This document shows positions 1-12,449 of a DNA stretch of 64,000 bases, piece after piece; position 1 is the first letter of the stretch; each line of letters starts with the position of its first letter. This DNA is from Symsagittifera roscoffensis (Eukaryota > Xenacoelomorpha > Acoela > Convolutidae): the NCBI RefSeq assembly GCF_963678635.1, contig NC_087067.1, positions 32,402,401 to 32,466,400 on the forward strand. The letters run 5' to 3'. Below the pieces are notes generated by a model. The model was given only the letters and a program-made list of their open reading frames with translations, made no database searches and was not told where the DNA came from. A program made the translations under genes and the position numbers.

Positions 1-68
1 TTATGATGCGAGCTGTTTTTTCATTGTTATGTTCAAGGCATGTACCAAAATTAGGAAAAGGTTTAGTT

Positions 69-255
69 ATCGCTTCTCGGCCTTTTGGCTAAGATCATGT
101 GTAGTATCTGTTCTTGTCAGCTTAATATCTGGCATGCTGGGCATAGCCTGGCACCAATATTAAACTGATTTTTACATCCCGAGTTAACACCGAAGCTTGC
201 TTCAGTTGACTCACGGATTGTTCCGGTCTTACACTACCATCGGCATCAGTCCACC
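69..255 (+). ncRNA. U2: U2 snRNA gene, copy 1
   Basis: Starts ATCGCTTCTCGGCC and keeps stem I, GATC for U6 pairing, GTAGTA for branch-point pairing, stem IIc (TTAATAT/ATATTAA), a GATTTTTA Sm-like site and stem III (GAAGC/GCTTC tip). Stem IV reads TTCCGG...CGGCA, so its helix is shorter than in most later copies (TCCCG/CGGGA). The 3' end is set at CAGTCCACC by comparison with the usual length of about 188 nt. Confidence 0.9.
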
Positions 256-1513
256 TGAAAATTCTGAACCCGCACTATGCAATTTACCTTAACAGAGTGA
301 AGATGTCAGTATGAAGAGTCTAATTGAGCCTGGTGAATTGCGCGAACGGCCATAAGTTGCCCAAAAAACTTAAGACTTCCAAATTTTTCTATTTCTATCG
401 TAAGACCATCGTCAAATCTTGGGGGACTGAGAAAATGAACCAATTTCGTCGAACCAGTTCAAAGTTATGAGTTCTTGAAAGCTCGGTGATGCCAAAAAGT
501 TATGCCTAAACGAGCGTGGTGCAAAAAACGATAATTTCAAAATTTTTGTTCTTTTCTGTCTAAATTTTGTTTTTTCAGTATCGTATCACAATTTTGGACT
601 CAGAGAAATTCCAACGATTCCAAAACGACTTCTTTAGCTTCAGTGTTCGTGGAGTAATCATCAGTTGAAATTTTGGGGGGAGCTGAAATTCGGCCAGTTT
701 GGAAGAAAATCGACCTAAAAGCTAACTTTTAAGTTAGTGCAATTTTTTTTGCATTTTTCATAAAATGGGGTGCTCTCTGCTGTCGCAGAGTGATTTCAAA
801 GAAACTTATCAAATAGATTTGAAAACTTACCTATTTAATAAGTTTATCACAACAATTAGGCTACAAGCATCTATCAGTATCCTGGCTGGTCTTCGACCAT
901 ATGCCACTAACGTTGAGTGAGCGGCTATCATGCCATAAATGGCCATCTAAGACACCTTGTACACGCTCCGTAGGTTTTGACCAGCCGATTTGGCCATAAA
1001 ACTCATTGGGCCAAAAAAATTCTGAAAATTGTCAATTTTTCAAATTTTGTTTGAATTGCATAAATTATAACGTGAGCGTGCAAAATTTTACATGGTATAA
1101 GAGCATATTTCTACTCTCGCGCGAGGGCGAGTGTTTTAAAAGTAATGTACATAGTTATATGCTAGTCAGGATATAAATGGAAGCGGAATTACTCAAATGC
1201 CTAAGGCAGAACCGCAGATTCTGTCTTTGTCCACATCGTTAAGCCCATGTCGTATGTAACGGCACAAACGCAGATGGTTATAACGTAGTCTACTGTACTC
1301 TTACGATAGATTTACTAGCCAGCAGGGGAGTTTTGTTAGGGCGAAGTGTCATTATGGCTACCTCTTTTTAACTTTCCCCCTTGACCTTTCATAAGTTGGT
1401 CCGGGAGCAACCCAGCTCTCAACCCAGTCGGATAAATATAAATTTTTATGATGCGAGCTGTTTTTTCATTGTTGTGTTCAAGGCATGTACCAAAATTAGG
1501 AACAGGTTTAGTT

Positions 1514-1700
1514 ATCGCTTCTCGGCCTTTTGGCTAAGATCATGTGTAGTATCTGTTCTCGTCAGCTTAATATCTGGCATGCTGGGCATAGCCTGGCACC
1601 AATATTAAATTGATTTTTACATCCCGAGTTAACACCGAAGCTTGCTTCGGTTGACTCACGGATTGTTCCGGTCTTACACTACCATCGGCATCAGTCCACC
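1514..1700 (+). ncRNA. U2: U2 snRNA gene, copy 2
   Basis: 187 nt with intact 5' domain and GTAGTA. It differs from copy 1 by a C-to-T before the Sm-like site (AAATTGATTTTTA) and an A-to-G in the stem III tip (GCTTCGGTTG). Stem IV is of the weaker TTCCGG/CGGCA class. Confidence 0.9.
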
Positions 1701-2957
1701 TGAAAATTCTGAACCCGCACTATGCAATTTACCTTAACAGAGTGAAGATGTCAGTATGAAGAGTCTAATTGAGCCTGGTGAATTGCGCGAACGGCCATAA
1801 GTTGCCCAAAAAATTTAAGATTTCCAAATTTTTCTATTTCTATCGTAAGACCATCGTAAAATCTTGGGGGACTGAGAAAATGAACTAATTTCGTCGAACC
1901 AGTTCAAAGTTATGAGTTCTTGAAAGCTCGGTGATGCCAAAAAGTTAAGCCTAATCGAGCGTGGTGCAAAAAAGAAAAAATTTCAAAATTTTTGTTGTTT
2001 TCTGTCTAAATTTTGTTTTTTCAATATCGTATCACAATTTTGGACTCAGAACAATTCCAACGACCCAAAACGACTTCTTTAGCTTCAGTTTTCGTGGAGT
2101 AATCATCAGTTGAAATTTTGGGGGGAGCTGAAATTCGGCCAGTTTGGAAGAAAATCGACCTAAAAGCTAAATTTTAAGTTAGTGCAATTTTTTTTTGCGT
2201 TTTCATAAAATGGGGTGCTCTCTGCTGTCGCAGAGTGCATTCAAAGAAACTTATCAATAGATTTGAAAACTTACCTATTTGATAAGTTTATCACAACAAT
2301 TAGGCTAAAAGCATCTATCAGTATCCTGGCTGGTATTCGACCATATGCCACTAACGTTGAGTGAGCGGCTATCATGCCATAAATGGTCATCTAAGACACC
2401 TTGTACACGCTCCGTAGGTTTTGACCAGCCGATTTGGCCATAAAACTCATTGGGCCAAAAAAATTCTGAAAATTGTCAATTTTTCAAATTTTGTTTGAAT
2501 TGCATAAATTATAATGTGAGCGTGCAAAATTTTACATGGTATAAGAGCATATTTCTACTCTCGCGCGAGGGCGAGTGTTTTAAAAGTAATGTACATAGTT
2601 ATATGCTAGTCAGGATATAAATGGAAGCGGAATTACTCAAATGCCTAAGGCAGAACCGCAGATTCTGTCTTTGTCCACATCGTTAAGCCCATGTCGTATG
2701 TAACGGCACAAACGCAGATGGTTATAATGTAGTCTACTGTACTCTTACGATAGATTTACTAGCCAGCAGGGGAGTTTTGTTAGGGCGAAGTGTCGTTATG
2801 GCTACCTCTTTTCAACTTTCCCCCTTGACCTTTCATAAGTTGGTCCGGGAGCAACCCAGCTCTCAACCCAGTCGGATAAATATAAATTTTTATGATGCGA
2901 GCTGTTTTTTCATTGTTGTGTTCAAGGCATGTACCAAAATTAGGAAAAGGTTTAGTT

Positions 2958-3144
2958 ATCGCTTCTCGGCCTTTTGGCAAAGATCATGTGTAGTATCTGT
3001 TCTTGTCAGCTTAATATCTGGCATGCTGGGCATAGCCTGGCACCAATATTAAACTGATTTTTACTTCCCGAGTTAACACCGAAGCTTGCTTCAGTTGACT
3101 CACGGATTGTCCCGGTCTTACAATACCATCGGGAGCAGTCCACC
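2958..3144 (+). ncRNA. U2: U2 snRNA gene, copy 3 (stem I variant)
   Basis: 187 nt. Stem I reads GGCAAAGATC instead of GGCTAAGATC, removing one stem I pair. Stem IV is the strong TCCCG/CGGGA class but its loop has CAATACC in place of CACTACC. GTAGTA and GATC are intact. Last U2 before the first retrotransposon. Confidence 0.85.
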
Positions 3145-3727
3145 TAAAATTTCTGAAACTGCAAATTACCTTAATAGAGTGAAGATGTCAGTATGAAGAG
3201 TCTAATTGAGCCTGGTGAATTGCGCGAACGGCCATAACTTGCCCAAACAACTTAAGACTTCCAAATTTTTCTATTTCTATTGTAAGACCATCGTCAAATC
3301 TTGGGGGACTGAGAAAATGAACCAAGTTCGTCGAACCAGTTCAAAGTTATGAGTTCTTGAAAGCTCGGTGATGCCAAAAAGTTAAGCCTAATCGAGCGTG
3401 GTGCAAAAAACGAAAATTTCAAAATTTTTGTTCTTTTCTGTCTAAATTTTATTTTTTCAATATCGTATCACAATTTTGGACTCAGAAAAATTCCAACGAG
3501 CCCAAAACGACTTCTTTAGCTTCAGTGTTCGTGGAGTAATCATCAGTTGAAATTTTGGGGGGAGCTGAAATTCGGCCATTTTGGAAGAAAATCGACCTAA
3601 AAGCTAACTTTTAGGTTAGTGCAATTTTTTTCTTGCATTTTTCATAAAATGGGGTGCTCTCTGCTGTCGCAGAGTGCATTCAAAGAAACTTATCAAATAG
3701 ATTTGAAAACTTACCTATTTAATAAGT

Positions 3728-3746
3728 TTATCACAACAATTAGGCT
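3728..3746. repeat. Target-site duplication, left, LINE copy 1
   Basis: The 19 bp TTATCACAACAATTAGGCT ends exactly where array sequence gives way to retrotransposon sequence, and is repeated at 7458-7476. In empty units GGCT is followed directly by AAAAGCATC. Confidence 0.93.
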
Positions 3747-3880
3747 TTCAAATAATTTATTAACGATTGTAATTACAAATTACAAAAAAGGAAAGCAATT
3801 AGTTACACATTTTTAGTTACAGTTAGCAGAAAAGAAATACGACATCAAATGTAATATAATACACCATGAAGATAATCATT

Positions 3881-6077
3881 TTATGGAATGGAACCAAGTT
3901 TTTTGAGATATTCAGATGTATCTTGACACCATGATGATATCAGCTTAGCTACAATGTATTTCATGCCTATTACATTTTCTTCAACAAGCAGATCTTTTAT
4001 TGAATTGAAATTAAGTTTTTCTTTAAAAGTAGAGCAGTTTTCACAAGCGAAAAACAAATGTTGCATGGTTTCGAACTCTCTTTCACAAGAGTAACAAAGG
4101 GGGTGGTCCACCAAGTTTTTAATCCATTTCCTGGGCTTATCCAGATAACTGTTTAAGAAAAATTAATAGAGAATGTTTTTATCTAGAGGGGTGAACTTTT
4201 TATGTTTCCATATTTTGGTTAGGAATTGAAAAATCAAAGATTTGTCTGATAGATTAAGATCCGGGTAGAAATTCGAAATTTTTCTAGCTATAACCTTCGT
4301 TTTATAACTTGGAAGCATCAACTCTGCATAAAGACTAGATATGTTCATCTTCATAGGATTAATTACTTTTCCATTTTGAACTAGCTGAAAACTATCTCGA
4401 GCAAACTCGAGAATGAAAATGTTTTTTTTTAATTAAGAAATTTTTGAAGGATCTGAAAATTTTAGATTTTTTGAAGTAGATCACTTCTCTGTTGCTACCC
4501 AAGGTATTAAGTAGGGATACCATGTCAAAAATTTTTGCAGCCGCAATATAAAAATTTAAATTTTTGAAGCCTGTGCCTCCATTATTGAATGGAAGGTATA
4601 AGATCTGCTTGTTGATTGAATGTTTTCCTCCAAGCCATACACTGTTAATCAATTTCATTTCTAACCTATCAATGAAAGTTTTTGTCAACTCCAAGTGCCT
4701 CATCACATATAATAGTCTTGAGGTCACAAAAGTCTCAATATTCAGGCTTCGCGCCCGGAGAGTCATACATTTTAAGCTGAATTTAGCTGAATTATTAATT
4801 GTATCTTCCAATATCTTGGTTTTAATTTTCAATGAATCATTCAAGCTTAAGCGTATGCCTAATAATTTAAGGGATGATATTTTCTTCAACTGTTTAGGCA
4901 CGAAACCTAAACTCAGAATTTTGGTTTTATCTACATTTATAGCAAGTTTTGATATCAAATTGAACTTATTGATTTCATCAAGTAAATTTCCGATACAAGC
5001 GCGTTTAATGAAAACACTAATATCATCGGTGTAGGCCACAATTTTAAGTGCTTGGTTGGATTTGATAGATTTACTATAGCGTATGGCTTGGAGTAAAGGT
5101 TCCATTCCTAAAATGAACAAAAGCGCCGAAAGAGGGCATCCTTGTTTAATCCCATTGTCGACTCTAATTGATCGTGATAGGTAGCCACCTATTTCTATCA
5201 TCGCTTTGGTATCAGTATATATGATGGATATCAAAGAAGTTATGATTTCCGGACAGCCTATGGCTGTTAAAACGTTCAAAATGTAATCACGGTCCATACG
5301 GTCAAAAGCCTTACTGAAATCGATGGCTACCACACAATTAGATTTTCCGAGTTTTTCTTGAGCTAATCTAGCCCTAATTATGGCTGTATGAATACTGCGC
5401 TTTGGCAAATAAGCAAGTTGATGTTTGCGTATTAGATTATTTGAAGGGTCTCTTAAACGAGATGCCAGAACATGGGAAAGAATTTTGAGATCAGTGTTAA
5501 GGAGGCTTATTGGTCGGAATTCGTCCACATTTAAACTGTTTTCAATTTTTGGGATGAGTTTTATTATTGAAATGAGAAACGACCTAGGTGCCGCTTTTTT
5601 GTAGCACATCGAGTTAAATAATTCAGCGAGCAACGGAGCGAAAAAATTTGAGTGGCTTTTATACAAGTCTGAAGTAAGACCATCAGATCCAGGTGCGCTA
5701 TTTTTACTTAATTTATTTATAGCTTGCTTCACTTCCTCTTCACCTATTGGCAAATTATTAAACATTTTGGTAATTTTCTTTATTCGTTTTGAATTTCGCA
5801 GCTTGAAAACATTCAAAAGCTCCTCCTTAGGTGCGTAGTTGGCGTCAGCAACCGTTTTTTTATAGTAAATATTGGTGTAAAAGCTCGAGAATTCGTTCAA
5901 AATTTCATCAATGTCATTGGAAATTTCACCATTTTTCAGCTTTATTTGCTTAATACTTTTATTAACTTTGAAGTAACTTAGCAGTGATTTAAGCGCACCC
6001 GAATCAGCATGGTTGAGGTCCAAATAAAATCCACGAATGGACTTAAATTTGGTCCTCAAGTCCATCACATTTTCCAA
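3881..6077 (-). pseudogene. LINE copy 1 ORF2 remnant: reverse transcriptase and zinc knuckle, no endonuclease
   Basis: An open frame at 4392-6077 (561 codons) carries RT blocks: APGSDGL, FRPISLLNTDLKILSHVLASRL-type block 2, AIDFSKAFD (motif A Asp intact), NGIKQGCPLSALLF, then AYTDD where YADD is expected, an Ala-to-Thr change in the catalytic box. A run of nine T at 4422-4430 (eight A in copies 3 and 4) shifts the frame near the end. The downstream frame meets a stop at 4163-4165, then resumes at 3881-4114 with the knuckle CYSC...H...C. The endonuclease has been deleted. Non-functional. Confidence 0.88.
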
Positions 6078-6081
6078 AATT

Positions 6082-6350
6082 CCAATTAAGGGTAAAAAAT
6101 GTAGACAATAGTACTGAACTATGCAAACTGCCTGTCTGGAGTTTAAAGCTCAGACCTCTATTAACGAAAAAGACTGTTTTTCTAGAGGTAAGAGCATCTA
6201 GTTTTTTAAATTTTAGACCTAAAATGTAGTGTTTATGCGACGTTTTCCCACGTTCTGGCTTTCTTATTGGAACAAGGATGCCTAGAGGTTTCAGCTTCTC
6301 AGTGAAACCGCTGCTCTTTAGAAATTGAAAGCACAACATTATGAAAAAGT
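6082..6350 (-). pseudogene. LINE copy 1 remnant of decayed endonuclease repeat C
   Basis: Matches 20322-20591 of LINE copy 2. It encodes a degenerate version of the endonuclease N-terminal half (KPLGILVPIRKPERGK compared with KLLGILVDLNKPKHGG in the intact domain). The deletion that removed the functional endonuclease starts inside this segment. Confidence 0.7.
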
Positions 6351-7388
6351 TTATGTATGAGAAGTTTTTAGACTCGATACCTGTTGTTCTCTTTTTTGCA
6401 GTTTTGATGGATCCTGCTTCTCCGCGTCTGGGCTGCTGTGTCGTCTCTGTGATTTCTGCCGCTGAACGCCCCACTCCTTCTGAGGCTACTGCGCGCCTTC
6501 ATCACATGCCAGTCCTCCTCATCCATTCGGCCCTCAGAGGCCGGAGTCCCATAAGCAGAATTGCTTGTGGCCAAATCAGATGTCGTCTGGTTGACCTCTG
6601 GTGGTTGTTGTCTCCTGATCCGAAACCAGGAATCATCATGACCAATATAAGGCTTTTTCTCTTCCTTGCATAGACTGCAGGAATGGATTGACGGGACATG
6701 CGCGTTGAAGGGTAGATCGAGCCATTTGAATGGCCGAGTTTTGACAGCGTTGAACGACCACTGCCTCAGGTCAGTTTCAGCGCTCTCATTGGGGATTCTG
6801 ATAATGGCCGAAGCTTTACCGTTGAAGAAGCTCCCCTGTCCACACTTCTCGCGTTGACACGTAACTTCTCCCTCCACATGAACTGTTGGGGGGGGCTGCA
6901 GGGCTTCGAGGACTGCCTCATCTTCACAAAGCCCGGGCACCTGGTTCATGCGTAGCATGGCCGTCTTTGGAAACCCGGTTGGATCGTATCTCCAGAAGTG
7001 GTCACCCGTTGGGAAGATAGTTTTGTCAAGGAGCTGCAGTCCTTTTGTCTTCATGATGGTCAGGTCGTCCTCCGCCTCAGTTGGCGCGATAACGATTAAA
7101 GAATGTAATCTTTTTTCTTTGACAGTAGAGAAAGCTTTGGAGATGGTAATTTGATCTCGATGATGGGGTTTAAAGGAGGACAAGATGTCAACAATGGTTT
7201 TGTTTTGAGGCAGCTTCGAAACTAGCATTAGACTTGAAATGTTCTTTTGTAAAGGGAGGAATGATGGTCATTTTTAAGAATGAAGTGACTTTAATATGAG
7301 GTCTTGCAATGCCCTCAGCGAGAACTTCAGAGAAAGAAGGCGACTGGCTATCAGCCATGTCCAAAAGTAAGTAATGCGTGGAAAACAA
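6351..7388 (-). pseudogene. LINE copy 1 ORF1 pseudogene
   Basis: Same protein as the intact ORF1 at 20592-21629, but split by a one-base gain near 7200 (ATGGTTTTGTTTTGAGG in place of ATGTTTTTTTTTGAGG) and a one-base loss near 6460 (CTGCCGCTG in place of CTGGCGGCTG). The last Cys of the zinc knuckle is Phe (SWFRI in place of SWCRI). The N-terminal frame is at 7188-7388 and the main frame at 6368-7228. Confidence 0.88.
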
Positions 7389-7457
7389 TGCAAATTTATC
7401 TTCAGTTTAATCTCGGTAACAAAAGAAAAGTTAATTTTGATATAATCACGAGCCAAA

Positions 7458-7476
7458 TTATCACAACAATTAGGCT
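7458..7476. repeat. Target-site duplication, right, LINE copy 1
   Basis: Perfect second copy of TTATCACAACAATTAGGCT, followed by AAAAGCATC, which restores the array phase. Confidence 0.93.
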
Positions 7477-8115
7477 AAAAGCATCTATCAGTATCCTGGC
7501 TGGTATTCGACCATATGCCACTAACGTTGAGTGAGCGGCTATCATGCCATAGATGGTCATCTAAGACACCCTGTACACGCTCCGTAGGTTTTGACCAGCC
7601 GATTTGGCCATAAAACTCATTGGGCCAAAAAAATTCTGAAAATTGTCAATTTTTCAAATTTTGTTTGAATTGCATAAATTATAACGTGAGCGTGCAAAAT
7701 TTTACATGGTATAAGAGCATATTTCTACTCTCGCGTTTTAAAAGTAATGTACATAGTTATATGCTAGTCAGGATATAAATGGAAGCGGAATTACTCAAAT
7801 GCCTAAGGCAGAACCGCAGATTCTGTCTTTGTCCACATCGTTAAGCCCATGTCGTATGTAACGGCACAAACGCAGATGGTTATAATGTAGTCTACTGTAC
7901 TCTTACGATAGAATTACTAGCCAGCAGGGGAGTTTTGTTAGGGCGAAGTGTCGTTATGGCTACCTCTTTTCAACTTTCCCCCTTGACCTTTCATAAGTTG
8001 GTCCGGGAGCAACCCAGCTCTCAACCCAGTCGGATAAATATAAATTTTTATGATGCGAGCTGTTTTTTCATTGTTGTGTTCAAGGCATGTACCAAAATTA
8101 GGAAAAGGTTTAGTT

Positions 8116-8302
8116 ATCGCTTCTCGGCCTTTTGACTAAGATCATGTGTAGTATCTGTTCTTGTCAGCTTAATATCTGGCATGCTGGGCATAGCCTGGCA
8201 CCAATATTAAACTGATTTTTACATCCCGAGTTAACACCGAAGCTTGCTTCAGTTGACTCACGGATTGTTCCGGTCTTACACTACCATTGGCATCAGTCCA
8301 CC
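8116..8302 (+). ncRNA. U2: U2 snRNA gene, copy 4 (stem I G-to-A variant)
   Basis: 187 nt. Stem I reads TTTTGACTAAG in place of TTTTGGCTAAG (A at 8135), replacing a G-C pair with A.C. Stem IV is the weak class with CATTGGCA. GTAGTA and GATC intact. Confidence 0.85.
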
Positions 8303-9552
8303 TGAAAATTCTGAACCCGCACTATGCAATTTAACTTAACAGAGTGAAGATGTCAGTATGAAGAGTCTAATTGAGCCTGGTGAATTGCGCGAACGGCCAT
8401 ATCTTGCCCAAAAAACTTAAGACTTCCAATTTTTTCTATTTCTATCGTAAGAACATCGTCAAATCTTGGGGGACTGAGAAAATGAACCACTTTCGTCGAA
8501 CCAGTTCAAAGTTATGAGTTCTTGAAAGCTCGGTGATGCCAAAAAGTTAAGCCTAATCGAGCGTGGTGCAAAAAACGAAAATTTCAAAATTTTTGTTCTT
8601 TTCTGTCTAAATTTTATTTTTTCAATATCGTATCATTATTTTGGACTCAGAACAATTCCAACGATCCCAAAACGACTTCTCTAGCTTCAGTGTTCGTGGA
8701 GTAATCATCAGTTGAAATTTTGGGGGGAGCTGAAATTCGGCCATTTTGGAAGAAAATCGACCTAAAAGCTAACTTTTCAGTTAGTGCAGTTTTTTTTCTT
8801 GCATTTTTCATAAAATGGGGTGCTCTTTGCTGTCGCAGAGTGCATTCAAAGAAAACTTATCAAATAGATTTGAATACTTACCTATTTAATAAGTTTATCA
8901 CAACAATTAGGCTAAAAGCATCTATCAGTATCCTGGCTGGTATTCGACCATATGCCACTAACGTTGAGTGAGCGGCTATCATGCCATAGATGGTCATCTA
9001 AGACACCCTGTACACGCTCCGTAGGTTTTGACCAGCCGATTTGGCCATAAAACTCATTGGGCCAAAAAAATTCTGAAAATTGTCAATTTTTCAAATTTTG
9101 TTTGAATTGCATAAATTATAACGTGAGCGTGCAAAATTTTACATGGTATAAGAGCATATTTCTACTCTCGCGTTTTAAAAGTAATGTACATAGTTATATG
9201 CTAGTCAGGATATAAATGGAAGCGGAATTACTCAAATGCCTAAGGCAGAACCGCAGATTCTGTCTTTGTCCACATCGTTAAGCCCATGTCGTATGTAACG
9301 GCACAAACGCAGATGGTTATAATGTAGTCTACTGTACTCTTACGATAGAATTACTAGCCAGCAGGGGAGTTTTGTTAGGGCGAAGTGTCGTTATGGCTAC
9401 CTCTTTTCAACTTTCCCCCTTGACCTTTCATAAGTTGGTCCGGGAGCAACCCAGCTCTCAACCCAGTCGGATAAATATAAATTTTTATGATGCGAGCTGT
9501 TTTTTCATTGTTGTGTTCAAGGCATGTACCAAAATTAGGAAAAGGTTTAGTT

Positions 9553-9739
9553 ATCGCTTCTCGGCCTTTTGACTAAGATCATGTGTAGTATCTGTTCTTG
9601 TCAGCTTAATATCTGGCATGCTGGGCATAGCCTGGCACCAATATTAAACTGATTTTTACATCCCGAGTTAACACCGAAGCTTGCTTCAGTTGACTCACGG
9701 ATTGTTCCGGTCTTACACTACCATTGGCATCAGTCCACC
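9553..9739 (+). ncRNA. U2: U2 snRNA gene, copy 5 (duplicate of copy 4)
   Basis: Same stem I GACTAAG and stem IV CATTGGCA changes as copy 4, as expected from duplication of the whole unit. Confidence 0.85.
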
Positions 9740-11001
9740 TGAAAATTCTGAACCCGCACTATGCAATTTAACTTAACAGAGTGAAGATGTCAGTATGAAG
9801 AGTCTAATTGAGCCTGGTGAATTGCGCGAACGGCCATATCTTGCCCAAAAAACTTAAGACTTCCAATTTTTTCTATTTCTATCGTAAGAACATCGTCAAA
9901 TCTTGGGGGACTGAGAAAATGAACCACTTTCGTCGAACCAGTTCAAAGTTATGAGTTCTTGAAAGCTCGGTGATGCCAAAAAGTTAAGCCTAATCGAGCG
10001 TGGTGCAAAAAACGAAAATTTCAAAATTTTTGTTCTTTTCTGTCTAAATTTTATTTTTTCAATATCGTATCATTATTTTGGACTCAGAACAATTCCAACG
10101 ATCCCAAAACGACTTCTCTAGCTTCAGTGTTCGTGGAGTAATCATCAGTTGAAATTTTGGGGGGAGCTGAAATTCGGCCATTTTGGAAGAAAATCGACCT
10201 AAAAGCTAACTTTTCAGTTAGTGCAGTTTTTTTTCTTGCATTTTTCATAAAATGGGGTGCTCTTTGCTGTCGCAGAGTGCATTCAAAGAAAACTTATCAA
10301 ATAGATTTGAATACTTACCTATTTAATAAGTTTATCACAACAATTAGGCTAAAAGCATCTATCAGTATTCTGGCTGGTATTCGACCATATGCCACTAACG
10401 TTGAGTGAGCGGCTATCATGCCATAGATGGTCATCTAAGACACCCTGTACACGCTCCGTAGGTTTTGACCAGCCGATTTGGCCATAAAACTCATTGGGCC
10501 AAAAAAATTCTGAAAATTGTCAATTTTTCAAATTTTGTTTGAATTGCATAAATTATAACGTGAGCGTGCAAAATTTTACACGGTATAAGAGCATATTTCT
10601 ACTCTCGCGCGAGGACGAGTGTTTTAAAAGTAATGTACATAGTTATATGCTAGTCAGGATATAAATGGAAGCGGAATTACTCAAATGCCTAAGGCAGAAC
10701 CGCAGATTCTGTCTTTGTCCACATCGTTAAGCCCATGTCGTATGTAACGGCACAAACGCAGATGGTTATAATGTAGTCTACTGTACTCTTACGATAGAAT
10801 TACTAGCCAGCAGGGGAGTTTTGTTAGGGCGAAGTGTCGTTATGGCTACCTCTTTTCAACTTTCCCCCTTGACCTTTCATAAGTTGGTCCGGGAGCAACC
10901 CAGCTCTCAACCCAGTCGGATAAATATAAAGTTTTATGATGCGAGCTGTTTTTTCATTGTTGTGTTCAAGGCATGTACCAAAATTAGGAAAAGGTTTAGT
11001 T

Positions 11002-11187
11002 ATCGCTTCTCGGCCTTTTGGCTAAGATCATGTGTAGTATCTGTTCTTGTCAGCTTAATATCTGGCATGCTGGGCATAGCCTGGCACCAATATTAAACTG
11101 ATTTTTACATCCCGAGTTAACACCGAAGCTTGCTTCAGTTGACTCACGGATTGTTCCGTCTTACACTACCATCGGCATCAGTCCACC
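11002..11187 (+). ncRNA. U2: U2 snRNA gene, copy 6
   Basis: 186 nt. Stem I, GATC and GTAGTA are normal. One G is missing in stem IV (TTCCGTC in place of TTCCGGTC), further weakening an already weak stem. Confidence 0.87.
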
Positions 11188-12449
11188 TGAAAATTCTGAA
11201 CCCGCACTATGCAATTTACCTTAACAGAGTGAAGATGTCAGTATGAAGAGTCTAATTGAGCCTGGTGAATTGCGCGAACGGCCATAACTTGCCCAAAAAA
11301 CTTAAGACTTCCAAATTTTTCTATTTCTATCGTAAGAACATCGTCAAATCTTGGGGGACTGAGAAAATGAACCAATTTCGTCGAACCAGTTCAAAGTTAT
11401 GATTGCTTGAAAGCTCGGTGATGCCAAAAAGTTAAGCCTAATCGAGCGTGGTGCAAAAAACGAAAATTTCAAAATTTTTGTTCTTTTCTGTCTAAATTTT
11501 ATTTTTTCAATATCGTATCATTATTTTGGACTCAGAACAATTCCAACGAGCCCAAAACGACTTCTCTAGCTTCAGTGTTCGTGGAGTAATCATTAGTTGA
11601 AATTTTGGGGGGAGCTGAAATTCGGCCATTTTGGAAGAAAATCGACCTAAAAGCTAACTTATCAGTTAGTGCAGTTTTTTTTCTTGCATTTTTCATAAAA
11701 TGGGGTGCTCTCTGCTGTCGCAGAGTGCATTCAAAGAAAACTTATCAAATAGATTTGAATACTTACCTATTTAATAAGTTTATCACAACAATTAGGCTAA
11801 AAGCATCTATCAGTATCCTGGCTGGTATTCGACCATATGCCACTAACGTTGAGTGAGCGGCTATCATGCCATAGATGGTCATCTAAGACACCCTGTACAC
11901 GCTCCGTAGGTTTTGACCAGCCGATTTGGCCATAAAACTCATTGGGCCAAAAAAATTCTGAAAATTGTCAATTTTTCAAATTTTGTTTGAATTGCATAAA
12001 TTATAACGTGAGCGTGCAAAATTTTACACGGTATAAGAGCATATTTCTACTCTCGCGCGAGGACGAGTGTTTTAAAAGTAATGTACATAGTTATATGCTA
12101 GTCAGGATATAAATGGAAGCGGAATTACTCAAATGCCTAAGGCAGAACCGCAGATTCTGTCTTTGTCCACATCGTTAAGCCCATGTCGTATGTAACGGCA
12201 CAAACGCAGATGGTTATAATGTAGTCTACTGTACTCTTACGATAGAATTACTAGCCAGCAGGGGAGTTTTGTTAGGGCGAAGTGTCGTTATGGCTACCTC
12301 TTTTCAACTTTCCCCCTTGACCTTTCATAAGTTGGTCCGGGAGCAACCCAGCTCTCAACCCAGTCGGATAAATATAAAGTTTTATGATGCGAGCTGTTTT
12401 TTCATTGTTGTGTTCAAGGCATGTACCAAAATTAGGAAAAGGTTTAGTT

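Larger units (their letters stand above)
1..3746 (+). repeat. U2 tandem array block A (units 1-3)
   Basis: Head-to-tail units of about 1444 bp, each with one U2 gene and about 1250 bp of AT-rich spacer. The window opens inside a unit. The spacer holds a CTCGCGCGAG palindrome, short hairpins (for example CTCTGC-TGTC-GCAGAG) and runs such as GAAATTTTGGGGGGAGCTG, and no convincing protein gene. U2 copies here and in block B mostly have the TTCCGG...CGGCA form of stem IV. I could not identify a proximal sequence element or 3' box with confidence; the sequences just upstream (TTCAAGGCATGTACCAAAAT) and downstream (CCTGAAAATTCTGAAC) recur in every unit, but so does everything else. Confidence 0.95.
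3747..7457 (-). mobile_element. LINE copy 1, L1/Tx1-like non-LTR retrotransposon with internal deletion
   Basis: 3711 bp, element sense on the minus strand, so its 3' end is at the left. It matches LINE copy 2 at both ends but lacks about 1.86 kb covering the endonuclease region, joining first-EN-repeat sequence near 6082 to the RT-proximal part. The 3' end has no poly(A) tail and finishes ...AATAAATTATTTGAA. The 5' end begins TTTGGCTCGTG, as in copy 2 apart from one base, so both are probably 5'-complete. Perfect 19 bp duplication flanks it. Confidence 0.92.

Noticed and set aside
1020-1090. Octamer-like AATTGCAT as a U2 distal enhancer
   Set aside because: Only 7 of 8 match, about 450 bp from the U2 start, and an AT-rich spacer makes chance matches likely.
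1449-1513. Proximal sequence element upstream of U2
   Set aside because: The region is the same in all units, but so is the spacer; without a species reference I cannot delimit the element.
2777-3052. A 91-codon open frame (MLGRSV...) recurring in almost every unit
   Set aside because: It runs across the U2 promoter region into U2 itself, changes length with single-base changes, and its conservation is explained by U2 and by array homogenisation.
4564-5034. 156-codon frame opposite the RT, repeated at 16944, 28078 and 33686
   Set aside because: Antisense shadow of the conserved RT reading frame.
8720-8971. 61-86 codon open frames in the spacer (MQFFSCIFHK... and MGGAEIRPF...)
   Set aside because: They overlap hairpins and the LINE target, are disrupted by frameshifts in many units, and have no recognisable domain or initiation context.
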